From Patescibacteria group bacterium (GTDB taxonomy: Bacteria; Patescibacteria; Paceibacteria; UBA6257; 2-01-FULL-56-20), in assembly GCA_024654525.1 (NCBI GenBank), contig JANLHI010000030.1, forward strand, positions 62,001 through 126,000: a stretch of 64,000 nucleotides of DNA. Direction: 5' to 3'. Below, piece after piece: positions 22,680 to 29,891 of this stretch (within the stretch, counting starts at the first letter, position 1; each line of letters opens with the position of its first letter). The position numbers and the translations under genes are program-made. The notes under the pieces are model-generated. The model was not told where the DNA came from, searched no databases, and was given only the letters and a program-made list of their open reading frames with translations.

Positions 22680-23978
22680 ATGACAGACATCGATTACGGA
22701 GTAATCATAAGCGAATTACAAATTCCTTCACGGAGAGTAACAACATGGGGTGAGTTGTTCGAAAGGAAGGGGGGCGATATCAACCCGGACCAGAGAAAGG
22801 AAATCGGTCTGGTTCTTTGGGAATTCTTTGAGGCTCATACACTCACAGATATACGGTGGATATGGGCGGAAAAGCTGATGAAAGTCTATCCTCCGGAAAT
22901 TATGGAAAGATCACTTCTTCTAAAAGTGATCCTCGCGCTCATGCTGAAATGCCAGGAAAAGGAAATGCCGAAAGCAGTGCGATTCATTGAGTGGTACGTA
23001 CTTACCAAGGTGGGCTATGAAAGAGGGGCGGTAAGTGGCTATTGGCTCTCCGGTCAGGGAAGGAGGTTCGAGGATGTAGCGGTGGCGTACCGCTTCCTCT
23101 TTTTCCTTATTATTGACCTCCGGAAATTCTTCTGGTATTTGCAAATAGAGACAATCTCAAGTCTATTACGAATAGCGCACGAGGCAGTTAAGGTACACCC
23201 GGGACTGTATTGGGCGAGTACGGGCCTTCACGCGTATTCATTTCTTGTACTTGCGCAATTTATTGGGAAACATGCGCATGATTCTATCTATACCGATGTG
23301 GAATGGTTCGCAGTGGAGCGAGTGCTCCGACGCGCCGTGGCTGTGCATGACCCAAACTATTTAGTGGCGGCGGAGAAATTACTCGCACTGCATACTGAGG
23401 GGTCCGAGGAAAAGCGGATACGTCAGCGATACGAAGCAGACTCGTGTTCCCTCGCGGAAAGGATTGCGAGGATTCGGACAAGTGTGGAGATTTTGAGAGT
23501 CGCCGACGCAGAATGTAAAGGGTTGGAAAATAATCTCTCCACAATGGCACGCGAGTTGAAGAAAAGAAAGGAATTCGTTGGAGAAATCACAATAAGTCTT
23601 CGATTTGTGGCTCAAGGGGATGGGACGATGACACTCGTTGCGGGTCTCACAAGTACCGACATACGGGATTCCATTGATGTGTCCTGGAAAGTTTCGCGAT
23701 TGGCGCTCGGAGGCGCTGTCTTCTCGGAATCATACAGTTATCAGCATTCCAGAGTTCCCATGCTCGTTCGTGATAGCGGGGAAAAAACTGGTATGGCTGT
23801 GGGTTCAATTGACCCCGATCGGCGCATTAGTGCGTTTCCGCCAGTGTCGTGGCGCGTATTCGGAGTAAGTTGCGATGTGCAGATCGAGTTCTCGTTGAAC
23901 GGCATAAATTCGGGAAAAATTAGACGCATTCTTGATGCCACGCCGGGCACGGAAGTTGTGCTTATCGGAAGTGCCTAA
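22680..23978 (+). CDS. Unknown protein: helical N-terminal domain, beta C-terminal domain
   Basis: A 432-aa protein, not recognised. Residues 1-280 are mostly helical with many Trp, Arg and Glu, suggesting a repeat-type helical fold. A heptad-rich segment at about 255-300 may be a coiled coil, and the last ~130 residues are strand-rich. No signal peptide or clear membrane span. It has its own promoter, a structured leader, a weak SD (AAGGCGAG) and a strong terminator, unlike the operonic, leaderless genes around it. It may be accessory DNA. Confidence 0.65.
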   Translation: MTDIDYGVIISELQIPSRRVTTWGELFERKGGDINPDQRKEIGLVLWEFFEAHTLTDIRWIWAEKLMKVYPPEIMERSLLLKVILALMLKCQEKEMPKAVRFIEWYVLTKVGYERGAVSGYWLSGQGRRFEDVAVAYRFLFFLIIDLRKFFWYLQIETISSLLRIAHEAVKVHPGLYWASTGLHAYSFLVLAQFIGKHAHDSIYTDVEWFAVERVLRRAVAVHDPNYLVAAEKLLALHTEGSEEKRIRQRYEADSCSLAERIARIRTSVEILRVADAECKGLENNLSTMARELKKRKEFVGEITISLRFVAQGDGTMTLVAGLTSTDIRDSIDVSWKVSRLALGGAVFSESYSYQHSRVPMLVRDSGEKTGMAVGSIDPDRRISAFPPVSWRVFGVSCDVQIEFSLNGINSGKIRRILDATPGTEVVLIGSA

Positions 23979-23998
23979 AGGGCATGAAAAAAACACGA

Positions 23999-24030
23999 GG
24001 CGCGGACAAACATCCGCGCCTTTCGATTTT
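23999..24030 (+). terminator. Intrinsic terminator
   Basis: GGCGCGGA-CAAACA-TCCGCGCC followed by TTTCGATTTT. Confidence 0.85.
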
Positions 24031-24268
24031 CTGGTGGGATTGGGGATATAACGTCTCAGACATACATGTAAAACTTTAAGGGAGGAGTGTGAATATTACA
24101 GATATCGCGAACGGGCGAGTATACCGGGCAAAGAAATACTCGTACCAAGCAAGGAAACAGTGAGGGAAACAATAACGGAAAAGAAGATAGTGGCGGTGAT
24201 GGAAGAGTCTCAAAGAAGGACTCCAAAAAAAGAGGAGACTGACCCTGCGATGCGGGGTCTTGCTATTC
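24031..24268 (+). other. Region without a convincing gene
   Basis: A frame open from 24052 to 24276 (74 codons, charged, ending AMRGLAILI) has no start codon near its beginning. A 24-codon frame from GTG 24089 has an SD-like GGGAGGAG and a TATAAC box about 40 nt upstream, so a tiny peptide is possible. GACCC/GGGTC pairing at 24241-24259 may be a weak terminator. I see nothing firmer. Confidence 0.35.
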
Positions 24269-24277
24269 TGATATAGT
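24269..24277 (+). promoter_or_regulatory. Extended -10 promoter of the DUF4258-like gene
   Basis: TG-A-TATAGT ends at 24277. The expected start of transcription, 24284, is the first base of the GTG start codon. Confidence 0.55.
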
Positions 24278-24283
24278 GAAAGT

Positions 24284-24715
24284 GTGCTACAGACAAAAAA
24301 GCAAAAAACAGTTCAATGGACGAATCATGCCCACAGTAAGATGCGGTATTATGGGCTTTCCGAACAGCGCGTGCGCAGGGTACTCCACTCGCCAAAGCGT
24401 GTGGAAGAGGGGATTGCGCCGAAGACTGTGGCGATGATGCAACCTTTTTCGATATTACGAATTAAAGATCGGGGGATATGGAAAGAGCAATGGAAGCAGG
24501 AGTTGTGGGTAATGATTCAGGATGGGGGAAATATTCGAAAAATTATCAGTGCGTGGAGATATCCGGGAATGACAAAACCGGGAACCGCGCTTCCAGATGA
24601 AGTGCTTCGAGAGATTCGTGCAGGAGTTGCCCTCTCGCGTGAATCTGTTGAGACCGAGGAAGAGGTGCGGGAAAAAATGACAGGAATGTTGAGAAAGTGG
24701 AGAAGGAAATTGTAG
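24284..24715 (+). CDS. DUF4258-like protein
   Basis: A 143-aa protein. WTNHAHSKMRYYGLSEQRVRRVLHSP and the later ELWVMIQDGGNIRKIISAWRYPG match the DUF4258 layout (H...RM...G.S...V...L.. and a central strand pair), a family distantly like BrnT/RelE toxins. The C-terminal ~45 residues are a charged helix. No partner antitoxin gene is adjacent. It starts at a GTG placed exactly at the predicted transcription start. Confidence 0.6.
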   Translation: MLQTKKQKTVQWTNHAHSKMRYYGLSEQRVRRVLHSPKRVEEGIAPKTVAMMQPFSILRIKDRGIWKEQWKQELWVMIQDGGNIRKIISAWRYPGMTKPGTALPDEVLREIRAGVALSRESVETEEEVREKMTGMLRKWRRKL

Positions 24716-24770
24716 AAAATAGAAACAAGAACATAAATTGTATTTGTTTTATAATTCGGTATTGTTAGCG

Positions 24771-24776
24771 TATAAT
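24771..24776 (+). promoter_or_regulatory. -10 box of the PEBP gene
   Basis: A perfect TATAAT 10 nt before the ATG at 24787; the predicted leader is about 4 nt. Confidence 0.5.
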
Positions 24777-24786
24777 TTCGCTACCT

Positions 24787-25233
24787 ATGCTTATCATAAG
24801 CCCCTCATTTAAAAACGGAGAACCGATTCCAAAAAAGTTTACGTGCGATGGATGGGATATAAATCCCGAGCTTCAGCTCCATAACGTGCCCGCCAGCGCG
24901 GCGACTCTTGCGCTTATTATGGATGACCCCGATGCAATCGGAGGGAAGACCTTTGTTCACTGGATTGTGTGGAATATCAAGCCGGAAACCGAATACATCA
25001 AAGAGGAAAGCAAGCCATCGGGGAGTGTCGAAGGACTGAATTCCGCAAATCAAATTGGATATATTGGACCGTGTCCTCCGGAAGGGACACCGCATCGTTA
25101 TTTTTTCAAAATCTATGCGTTGGATGTGAGATTCGATATTACACAAGGGTCGATGCGTGATGAATTCGAAAGGGTTATACAAGGGCATGTGCTTGAAGAA
25201 GCGGAAGTCATGGGAACGTATGTGCGAGAGTGA
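24787..25233 (+). CDS. PEBP / YbhB-YbcL family protein
   Basis: A 148-aa protein matching the Raf-kinase-inhibitor-like YbhB/YbcL family: PKKFTCDGWDINPELQL, MDDPDAIGGKTFVHWIVWNI and GYIGPCPPEGTPHRYFFKIYALD carry the conserved Asp, His and Pro residues of the anion-binding site. The bacterial role is not well defined. No signal peptide, so it is cytosolic. Confidence 0.92.
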   Translation: MLIISPSFKNGEPIPKKFTCDGWDINPELQLHNVPASAATLALIMDDPDAIGGKTFVHWIVWNIKPETEYIKEESKPSGSVEGLNSANQIGYIGPCPPEGTPHRYFFKIYALDVRFDITQGSMRDEFERVIQGHVLEEAEVMGTYVRE

Positions 25234-25304
25234 TTTATATTATCGCGCTACGGATTATGTCGAACGAGAATTTTTGTAAAAATACCCTGTGGATAATAAT
25301 GTAT

Positions 25305-25333
25305 TTGACAGTCTTTATAGAGAGGAATATTAT
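25305..25333 (+). promoter_or_regulatory. Strong promoter of the 46-aa peptide gene
   Basis: TTGACA (25305-25310), 17-nt spacer, TATTAT (25328-25333). Start expected near 25340. Confidence 0.7.
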
Positions 25334-25351
25334 AACCCAGTACCAATAATT

Positions 25352-25492
25352 ATGACGTTCTCGAGTCACCACTTTTCTATGTTTACGATGCGTACGCTTT
25401 CAGCGTGGGTGTTTTGCTATGTCTTTCTTATGAGCAAGATTACTCAAAAACAAGGGGAGCTTGGTTGGGAAATAAAACCACAGAGAATTTAA
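25352..25492 (+). CDS. 46-aa hydrophobic peptide
   Basis: ATG at 25352 opens 46 codons with a short hydrophobic stretch (TLSAWVFCYVFLMSK) and a polar tail. A strong promoter lies 12 nt upstream and a terminator follows at 25516-25542, so a transcript of about 200 nt is likely. The hydrophobic core resembles that of the 39-aa peptide at 27791 (LFAWMLCVVFIRK). No SD. The alternative is a non-coding RNA. Confidence 0.4.
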   Translation: MTFSSHHFSMFTMRTLSAWVFCYVFLMSKITQKQGELGWEIKPQRI

Positions 25493-25515
25493 GGAAATCA
25501 CACAAGAATTCAACC

Positions 25516-25545
25516 AAAGCCTCCTCGATAACAGGAGGCTTTGTG
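25516..25545 (+). terminator. Terminator of the 46-aa peptide transcript
   Basis: AAAGCCTCCT-CGATAAC-AGGAGGCTTT with a short T run. A second inverted repeat CATCTCAT/ATGAGATG lies at 25559-25598; the remaining bases to 25685 show no clear gene. Confidence 0.7.
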
Positions 25546-25685
25546 CATTATGGACGTTCATCTCATTCGCGAATCCCTGCGGATACGCCTATGAGATGAG
25601 TGCCCAGACGTTTATACCGGAATCGTCGCAACACTCTAGAGAAAAAACAATAAAAGTCGCACGCAAGTAAATTAATTCAAATATC

Positions 25686-26375
25686 ATGAAAATAGGTGTA
25701 TTGGGCAGTACAAGTCCGCTTGTAAGCATTCATTTACAAAAGCTTATTGCGGAATCAACTCCTGCCAGAAAGGATCAGGATCATTTGGAAATCGTGTGTT
25801 ACACGAATCCAAAAATTCCCGACTGCAGTGATGCGGAAGTAAAAACTCATGAGGCGACAGAGCATCATGAGGCATTGGTAACGTCGGCACAGCTTTTAGT
25901 GCGTGCGGGAGTCTCGATGATAGCGATTCCGTGTAATCGCGCTCATGTGAGAATCGAGGACATTCAGAGTCGTGTTCCGGTTCCGGTGGCGAATATGGTG
26001 AATCTTGCGATACAGCAGATCGCAAAAAATCACCGCAAGGCATGTGTCGGGCTTATTGCCGCAGGGCCGGTTATTACTCAAAAAATATACGAGCAAGCGT
26101 TATTGGATTCCGGGGTTCGTGTGGTGATTCCCGATACAAAGGGGCAGGAAGCGGTGGCAAAGGCGGTGCAGGCGGTAAAAGTGAACGCCGATGCGGACGG
26201 AACGCCGGTGATGAAAGTGGCGAAACAGCTTATAGAAAACGGTGCACAAGTACTTCTTGTGGGATGTGCAAAGCTTTCCATTTTTGCCGATGAGCTTGAG
26301 AAGTTGGGAAAGCCGGTTGTTGATCCTATGAGGGTGCTTGCGGAACATCTCGTCGATCAGGCGAGAGTGGTATAA
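25686..26375 (+). CDS. Aspartate/glutamate racemase family protein
   Basis: A 229-aa PLP-independent racemase. The two catalytic cysteines are in MIAIPCNRAH (about residue 83) and LLVGCAKLS (about 194), each with the usual neighbouring residues, and GVLGSTSP is the N-terminal loop. It would interconvert L- and D-Asp or L- and D-Glu. D-Glu for peptidoglycan is one possible use, since murG is in the window. It has its own unit between two terminator-bounded segments. Confidence 0.85.
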   Translation: MKIGVLGSTSPLVSIHLQKLIAESTPARKDQDHLEIVCYTNPKIPDCSDAEVKTHEATEHHEALVTSAQLLVRAGVSMIAIPCNRAHVRIEDIQSRVPVPVANMVNLAIQQIAKNHRKACVGLIAAGPVITQKIYEQALLDSGVRVVIPDTKGQEAVAKAVQAVKVNADADGTPVMKVAKQLIENGAQVLLVGCAKLSIFADELEKLGKPVVDPMRVLAEHLVDQARVV

Positions 26376-26474
26376 AAGTGCGAAGTGGATAAAACAATGA
26401 CTTAAATAACTCGTTAAAGTATTCAAAATTGTATATTTTTTGTTTGTTTTTCTCAAGCTACAGAGAAATAGGTT

Positions 26475-26545
26475 TTGTTTTACTCTTAATCGACAAGTAT
26501 AATTTGTTTTTAGCGTGGTGACTCTTTTAGAGTCACCATGTTTTT
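26475..26545 (+). promoter_or_regulatory. Promoter running straight into a terminator
   Basis: TTGTTT (26475-26480), 17-nt spacer, TATAAT (26498-26503). Only about 6 nt after the expected start lies TGGTGACTC-TTTTA-GAGTCACCA (26516-26538), followed by TGTTTTTT. The product would be a ~35-nt hairpin RNA. Confidence 0.5.
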
Positions 26546-26565
26546 TATTTCTGTGCATAACCTCC

Positions 26566-26594
26566 TTGACAACTTTTTAACAGAGGAAGATACT
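26566..26594 (+). promoter_or_regulatory. Promoter of the 26.6-26.9 kb transcript
   Basis: TTGACA (26566-26571), 17-nt spacer, GATACT (26589-26594). Confidence 0.5.
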
Positions 26595-26626
26595 TTTTAG
26601 TAGAGTTCTTTCAAAATGGTTTTTCG

Positions 26627-26664
26627 GCTGTAGGCGCAAGGAAATTTTTCTTTGCGGCTGCAGC
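26627..26664 (+). other. Strong leader hairpin
   Basis: GCTGTAG-G-CGCAAGGAAA pairs with TTTCTTTGCG-G-CTGCAGC: about 17 pairs with one mismatch. It lies in the 5' leader before the SD at 26700-26707 and could regulate the short ORFs downstream. Confidence 0.55.
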
Positions 26665-26717
26665 TGAACATGGTCACCAGCTAATGCACCTTTCTTTTCG
26701 GAGGAGGATAAACAATT

Positions 26718-26762
26718 GTGACCAAAAAGCAGAAACCAAAAAAATATGCAAAAATTGCATGA
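26718..26762 (+). CDS. 14-aa lysine-rich leader peptide (possible)
   Basis: GTG at 26718 with a near-perfect SD (GGAGGAGG at 26700-26707) starts MTKKQKPKKYAKIA and stops at 26760-26762. It overlaps the start of the next small ORF by 17 nt. The very good SD, rare in this window, is the main evidence. Confidence 0.35.
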   Translation: MTKKQKPKKYAKIA

Positions 26763-26889
26763 CATTCAGGGGCTCCAAAAATGGGGTCGAACGTTCACCC
26801 GCGGTGATGGTGGAACTCCGTTCCTTGGGGTCTATCGAGGTTTTCTCGGCATGGGACGTTCGCTGAAGACAATCCACGGCATTGGATAA
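26746..26889 (+). CDS. 47-aa Gly-rich peptide of unknown function (possible)
   Basis: ATG at 26746 inside the 14-aa ORF opens 47 codons (MQKLHDIQGLQKWGRTFTRG at the start, then Gly-rich). Translation could be coupled to the upstream leader ORF. Followed by a terminator at 26924. No family recognised. Confidence 0.35.
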   Translation: MQKLHDIQGLQKWGRTFTRGDGGTPFLGVYRGFLGMGRSLKTIHGIG

Positions 26890-26923
26890 CCAGCGAAAAA
26901 AGGGCTTAATGCCCGAAACATTT

Positions 26924-26964
26924 AGTGCCGCATTTCTTCATTGATTTGCGGCACTTCCATTTTT
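26924..26964 (+). terminator. Intrinsic terminator
   Basis: AGTGCCGCA pairs with TGCGGCACT across a 14-nt loop, followed by TCCATTTTTAAT. A smaller GGGC/GCCC hairpin precedes it. Confidence 0.7.
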
Positions 26965-27005
26965 AATAATTGCATTCCTCAAAATTTTGTGTAAGGTGAT
27001 AAGAT

Positions 27006-27740
27006 ATGAATCGCGCATTGGTTCCCATGTCTCGCCTTGAGCTTGTGAAGCAGAGTATTGCTCCGCTCAATTTTGCTCGTGAGACATTTATTAAAAAACT
27101 TCTTCGTTATAATGTAGTGCCGGTTTTTGTTTCCTCGCTCTTTCCAAAAGAAATGGTGGAGAAATTATACAATGAGTGTCAGGGTATATTTTGTATGGGA
27201 GGAGCGGATTTTAATTCAAATGTATACGGAGAGGAACCGCATCTAAAAACGGAAGCAACGGAACCTTTGCGCGACGAACTTGAATTGCATCTTATTCGGA
27301 AAGCGTTAGCCGACAAAAAACCTTTTTTAGGAATTTGCAGGGGATGCCAAGCGCTTGCAATCGCTTCGGGGGGAACATTATATCAACATATAGAAGGAAT
27401 TGCCCTCGGAGAAAATCACGGAGCGAGTGAAGGGGGAACGTATGAGGATCTTGTAAAACAGGTGGGGCATGAGGTTGTTGTTGCGGAAGGAAGCAAGGCA
27501 CGGGCATTGTTAGGGAAAGAAATAATTCGTACCAATTCCGGACATCATCAGGCAGTAAAGTCTGTAGGGGAGGGTATTATTGTTTCAGGTAAGACCAAAG
27601 GAGGGATTACAGAGATTATCGAACACACGGCGCAGGACTTTTTTTGCTTCGGTATTCAGGCACATCCCGAGGTGGAGGATAATGGGGATTGCGAGCCGTT
27701 TTTTAGGGCGTTTGCGGATGCGATGAGTCAAAGAGGGTAA
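27006..27740 (+). CDS. Class I glutamine amidotransferase-like hydrolase (peptidase C26, PuuD-like)
   Basis: A 244-aa protein with the full catalytic triad of the gamma-glutamyl hydrolase family: the nucleophile elbow FLGICRGCQALAIASGG (Cys about 117) and FGIQAHPEVE (His and Glu). GIFCMGGADFNSNVYGEE is the usual GGxD/xP region. Such enzymes remove gamma-linked glutamate from peptides or gamma-Glu-GABA. AAGGTGAT 9 nt before the ATG may be an SD. The nearby racemase and GCS2-like ligase suggest linked glutamate chemistry, which is an inference. Confidence 0.85.
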   Translation: MNRALVPMSRLELVKQSIAPLNFARETFIKKLLRYNVVPVFVSSLFPKEMVEKLYNECQGIFCMGGADFNSNVYGEEPHLKTEATEPLRDELELHLIRKALADKKPFLGICRGCQALAIASGGTLYQHIEGIALGENHGASEGGTYEDLVKQVGHEVVVAEGSKARALLGKEIIRTNSGHHQAVKSVGEGIIVSGKTKGGITEIIEHTAQDFFCFGIQAHPEVEDNGDCEPFFRAFADAMSQRG

Positions 27741-27744
27741 TGGC

Positions 27745-27772
27745 TTGACAGTGTTTTCGAAGAGTGTACACT
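27745..27772 (+). promoter_or_regulatory. Promoter of the 39-aa peptide gene
   Basis: TTGACA (27745-27750), 16-nt spacer, TACACT (27767-27772). Start expected near 27779, 12 nt before the ATG, the same spacing as at 25352. Confidence 0.55.
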
Positions 27773-27790
27773 AATTTTACTATAACTTCC

Positions 27791-27910
27791 ATGAAAAATT
27801 TCTTGGTATATATGCCTCATATTTTTTCCCTTGCGCTTTTTGCGTGGATGCTTTGCGTTGTCTTTATCCGCAAGGGAACGGGAGGAATGGTGAAATATCA
27901 TATACGTTAG
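27791..27910 (+). CDS. 39-aa hydrophobic peptide
   Basis: MKNFLVYMPHIFSLALFAWM then LCVVFIRKGTGG: one predicted membrane helix with a basic tail. Promoter, 12-nt leader and terminator mirror the unit at 25352, and the cores (F/S-AW-hydrophobic-C-x-VF-x-x-K) look alike. No SD. Small membrane peptides of this size can be toxins or transporter regulators; nothing here decides. Confidence 0.45.
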   Translation: MKNFLVYMPHIFSLALFAWMLCVVFIRKGTGGMVKYHIR

Positions 27911-27935
27911 AAAGTTGAGAGATAAGAATTTCACC

Positions 27936-27966
27936 AACACCTCCCCATAAAAGGGAGGTGTTTTGT
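27936..27966 (+). terminator. Terminator of the 39-aa peptide unit
   Basis: AACACCTCCC pairs with GGGAGGTGTT, followed by TTGTTC. Confidence 0.75.
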
Positions 27967-27974
27967 TCAGAAAT

Positions 27975-28012
27975 TCACTTCATAAACAGGTCTAGACCGA
28001 TTTATGAAGTGA
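27975..28012 (+). other. Inverted repeat with palindromic loop
   Basis: Perfect 12-nt arms TCACTTCATAAA / TTTATGAAGTGA around a 14-nt loop that itself holds the palindrome GTCTAGAC. It lies 24 nt before the ATG at 28036 and could be an operator or leader hairpin. Confidence 0.55.
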
Positions 28013-28035
28013 GCGTCAGAACAATAAGGTTCCAC

Positions 28036-28218
28036 ATGCGCTCATTGCTCTTTGGTTTTATGGAAAAAATAGCAGAAAAAAGAAGAGCTCTCTTCCAGAG
28101 GGAATGGCCTGTGGTGGAGTTGCCGCAACCGCAACGAAAAAAAAGGGGGGGTTCCAAACCTATTCCCGAATGGATGCGAAAACCCAAGTACAGGAGTCTT
28201 CTCTTGGAGAGAGTCTGA
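28036..28218 (+). CDS. 60-aa basic protein of unknown function
   Basis: MRSLLFGFMEKIAEKRRALF then a Pro/Arg/Lys-rich stretch (PQPQRKKRGGSKPIPEWMRK). An AAGG lies 7 nt before the ATG at 28036; the ATG at 28060 is an alternative giving 52 aa. A terminator follows directly. The basic, Pro-rich tail suggests nucleic acid binding; no family recognised. Confidence 0.4.
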   Translation: MRSLLFGFMEKIAEKRRALFQREWPVVELPQPQRKKRGGSKPIPEWMRKPKYRSLLLERV

Positions 28219-28219
28219 A

Positions 28220-28250
28220 GTCCGAAGGAACTTGCGTTCCTTTGGTTTAT
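28220..28250 (+). terminator. Terminator
   Basis: CCGAAGGAAC-TTGC-GTTCCTTTGG followed by TTTATTAT. Confidence 0.7.
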
Positions 28251-28327
28251 TATAACCCGAAGGGTGGTGACATGATGAGAAATCACTTTGTTATCACCCT
28301 TCCTAACCTTTTCACTATATTCACCAT

Positions 28328-28362
28328 CTGAAGATTGCCGTATGCGAAACGATAATCTTCAG
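28328..28362 (+). other. Leader hairpin of the GCS2-like gene
   Basis: CTGAAGATT pairs perfectly with AATCTTCAG across a 17-nt loop, about 80 nt before the ATG at 28445. A second pairing AAGGGTG-G-T / ATCACCCTT surrounds 28259-28305. A 19-aa hydrophobic frame (MMRNHFVITLPNLFTIFTI, from 28271) lies in between but is weakly supported. Confidence 0.45.
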
Positions 28363-28444
28363 GTGCGCGCAACCACAAATGAGGGTTGGTACGCCTGTGA
28401 TAGGGAAAGAAGTTTTTTGAAAACTTTAATAAGGTTGGAGGATT

Positions 28445-29782
28445 ATGATAGATTTGACACAATGGGTGAACCCCAAAACGAAAAGGACAATTCCGCTCTG
28501 CGGAAACGTGGTCCCGCGGAGCGAATTCCGCATGCCGTGCGAGCCGCTAAAAATCGGGATAGAGCTTGAGCTTCTTGTGCGCGACAAAAAGATGAATTCA
28601 GCGGGAATGCGGGCGCAGGAGGTATTCACGTCGGACGCGGTGAGTCTCGACGGGAAAATCTCGGTAGAGGCTCTGGTGGATATAGTAGAGGTAAAGACCG
28701 ACCCACACGCGGGAATTGCACAAGTCGTTCGTGACCTGCAAGGAACATGCGACGTACTCCAAAATTACTTTGCGAACGAGGGGTGCGCGTTGCTCCCTAT
28801 TTCGCTCGCACCGCTTGAAGTAATTGGAACACCAAGTTTTAACCACTGTTTCATAAAGGAAATCGGGGTGAGAAAACATGGCGTGGGGGTATGCCGACTC
28901 GATGGTATCGCGAGTACGCAGTTCAATATCGACGTGGGGGAGGGCAATGCCTTGCTCTACGTCCATAAAGCGTTTCGCGGAATCGTGCCGCTTCTCGTAT
29001 CACTCACCGCGAACTCGCCTTTCCACGGAGCGCTCAACACGCACATGCTCGCGATGCGGGCAAACGTGCGAAGTATGCTCTTGGACTCCGGGGGGTGGAT
29101 GGCGGAGAATATACACGAGACCGATTGGGCGGAATACTTGGAACGGCGGGCGAGAATGTGCTCAATCGGGGCGGTAATGTCTGCGCCGTGGGCGCACAAC
29201 GGACCGCTTCGGCTTCGGCCGGATAAGGGAATGTGCCTTGAAATTTCGCCGTGCGAAGTTATCCCGAGGTTTCGGGGTATCGGTACGATGGCGGATTTCT
29301 TAAGGAGGGTGGTGTTGGAACTCTTACAGTGCTACATCTCGGGCGAGCCTCTCCCTGAATTCTTCGGCGCGAGCGAAGACCTCGCGGTGCAAAAGAATAT
29401 GCAGGAATCGGTAATTAGGGGGCGGAATGGTACATTTCTCAATCGCAGTCTCGAAGGCGTATCGACGAGATATGCCCTTGAGCAACTCGTCGAGTGGGTG
29501 GACTCATTCAGTGCAAGGAAAGAAGCGAATGGAGACCCCTCGTGGCAATGGAGCGAAACGGTTAACGCACTTTGGGACATCCTGGAGAACGGAACGCCCG
29601 CGGAACGAATGGTCGCGGAGTTTCAGAGGATCCACGATTGTCCCAACCGCTTGGACGGGTGTCCGGCGTGCGGCGACTCCATTCGCGAAGTGTGTCGGGA
29701 AGTAGCGAAAGACTTCGCTGTGCAATTCAGTGGGGAGGCGCCTTGCGAGCAGGAGTGGAAAACTGAAATGATTGTGGCGTAG
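28445..29782 (+). CDS. GCS2/YbdK-like carboxylate-amine ligase
   Basis: A 445-aa protein resembling the glutamate-cysteine ligase type 2 superfamily: LKIGIELELLV near the start, VDIVEVKTDPH (metal/ATP-binding region), a central STQFNIDVG in place of the usual HxHVxV, VSLTANSPFHGAL, and RPDKGMCLEISPCEVIP. Members join the carboxylate of Glu or similar to an amine using ATP. The substrate is unknown. It has a real SD (GGAGG 5 nt upstream), a long hairpin leader and its own terminator, and its DNA is more GC-rich than the surroundings, so it may be acquired. Confidence 0.75.
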   Translation: MIDLTQWVNPKTKRTIPLCGNVVPRSEFRMPCEPLKIGIELELLVRDKKMNSAGMRAQEVFTSDAVSLDGKISVEALVDIVEVKTDPHAGIAQVVRDLQGTCDVLQNYFANEGCALLPISLAPLEVIGTPSFNHCFIKEIGVRKHGVGVCRLDGIASTQFNIDVGEGNALLYVHKAFRGIVPLLVSLTANSPFHGALNTHMLAMRANVRSMLLDSGGWMAENIHETDWAEYLERRARMCSIGAVMSAPWAHNGPLRLRPDKGMCLEISPCEVIPRFRGIGTMADFLRRVVLELLQCYISGEPLPEFFGASEDLAVQKNMQESVIRGRNGTFLNRSLEGVSTRYALEQLVEWVDSFSARKEANGDPSWQWSETVNALWDILENGTPAERMVAEFQRIHDCPNRLDGCPACGDSIREVCREVAKDFAVQFSGEAPCEQEWKTEMIVA

Positions 29783-29818
29783 GTACACGGCTATGGAGTG
29801 TAGCTATGAAATAATATA

Positions 29819-29850
29819 AAAAGAGGCTGATTTTACGATCGGCCTCTTTT
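29819..29850 (+). terminator. Terminator of the GCS2-like gene
   Basis: AAAAGAGGC pairs with GCCTCTTTT, ending in a T run. Confidence 0.85.
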
Positions 29851-29891
29851 GCATTTTACGTTTTATATTGTATGCAGTAGTATATCCATAC

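Noticed and set aside
24052..24276. 74-codon open frame as a gene
   Set aside because: No start codon near its beginning and it ends inside the promoter of the next gene; no family resemblance.
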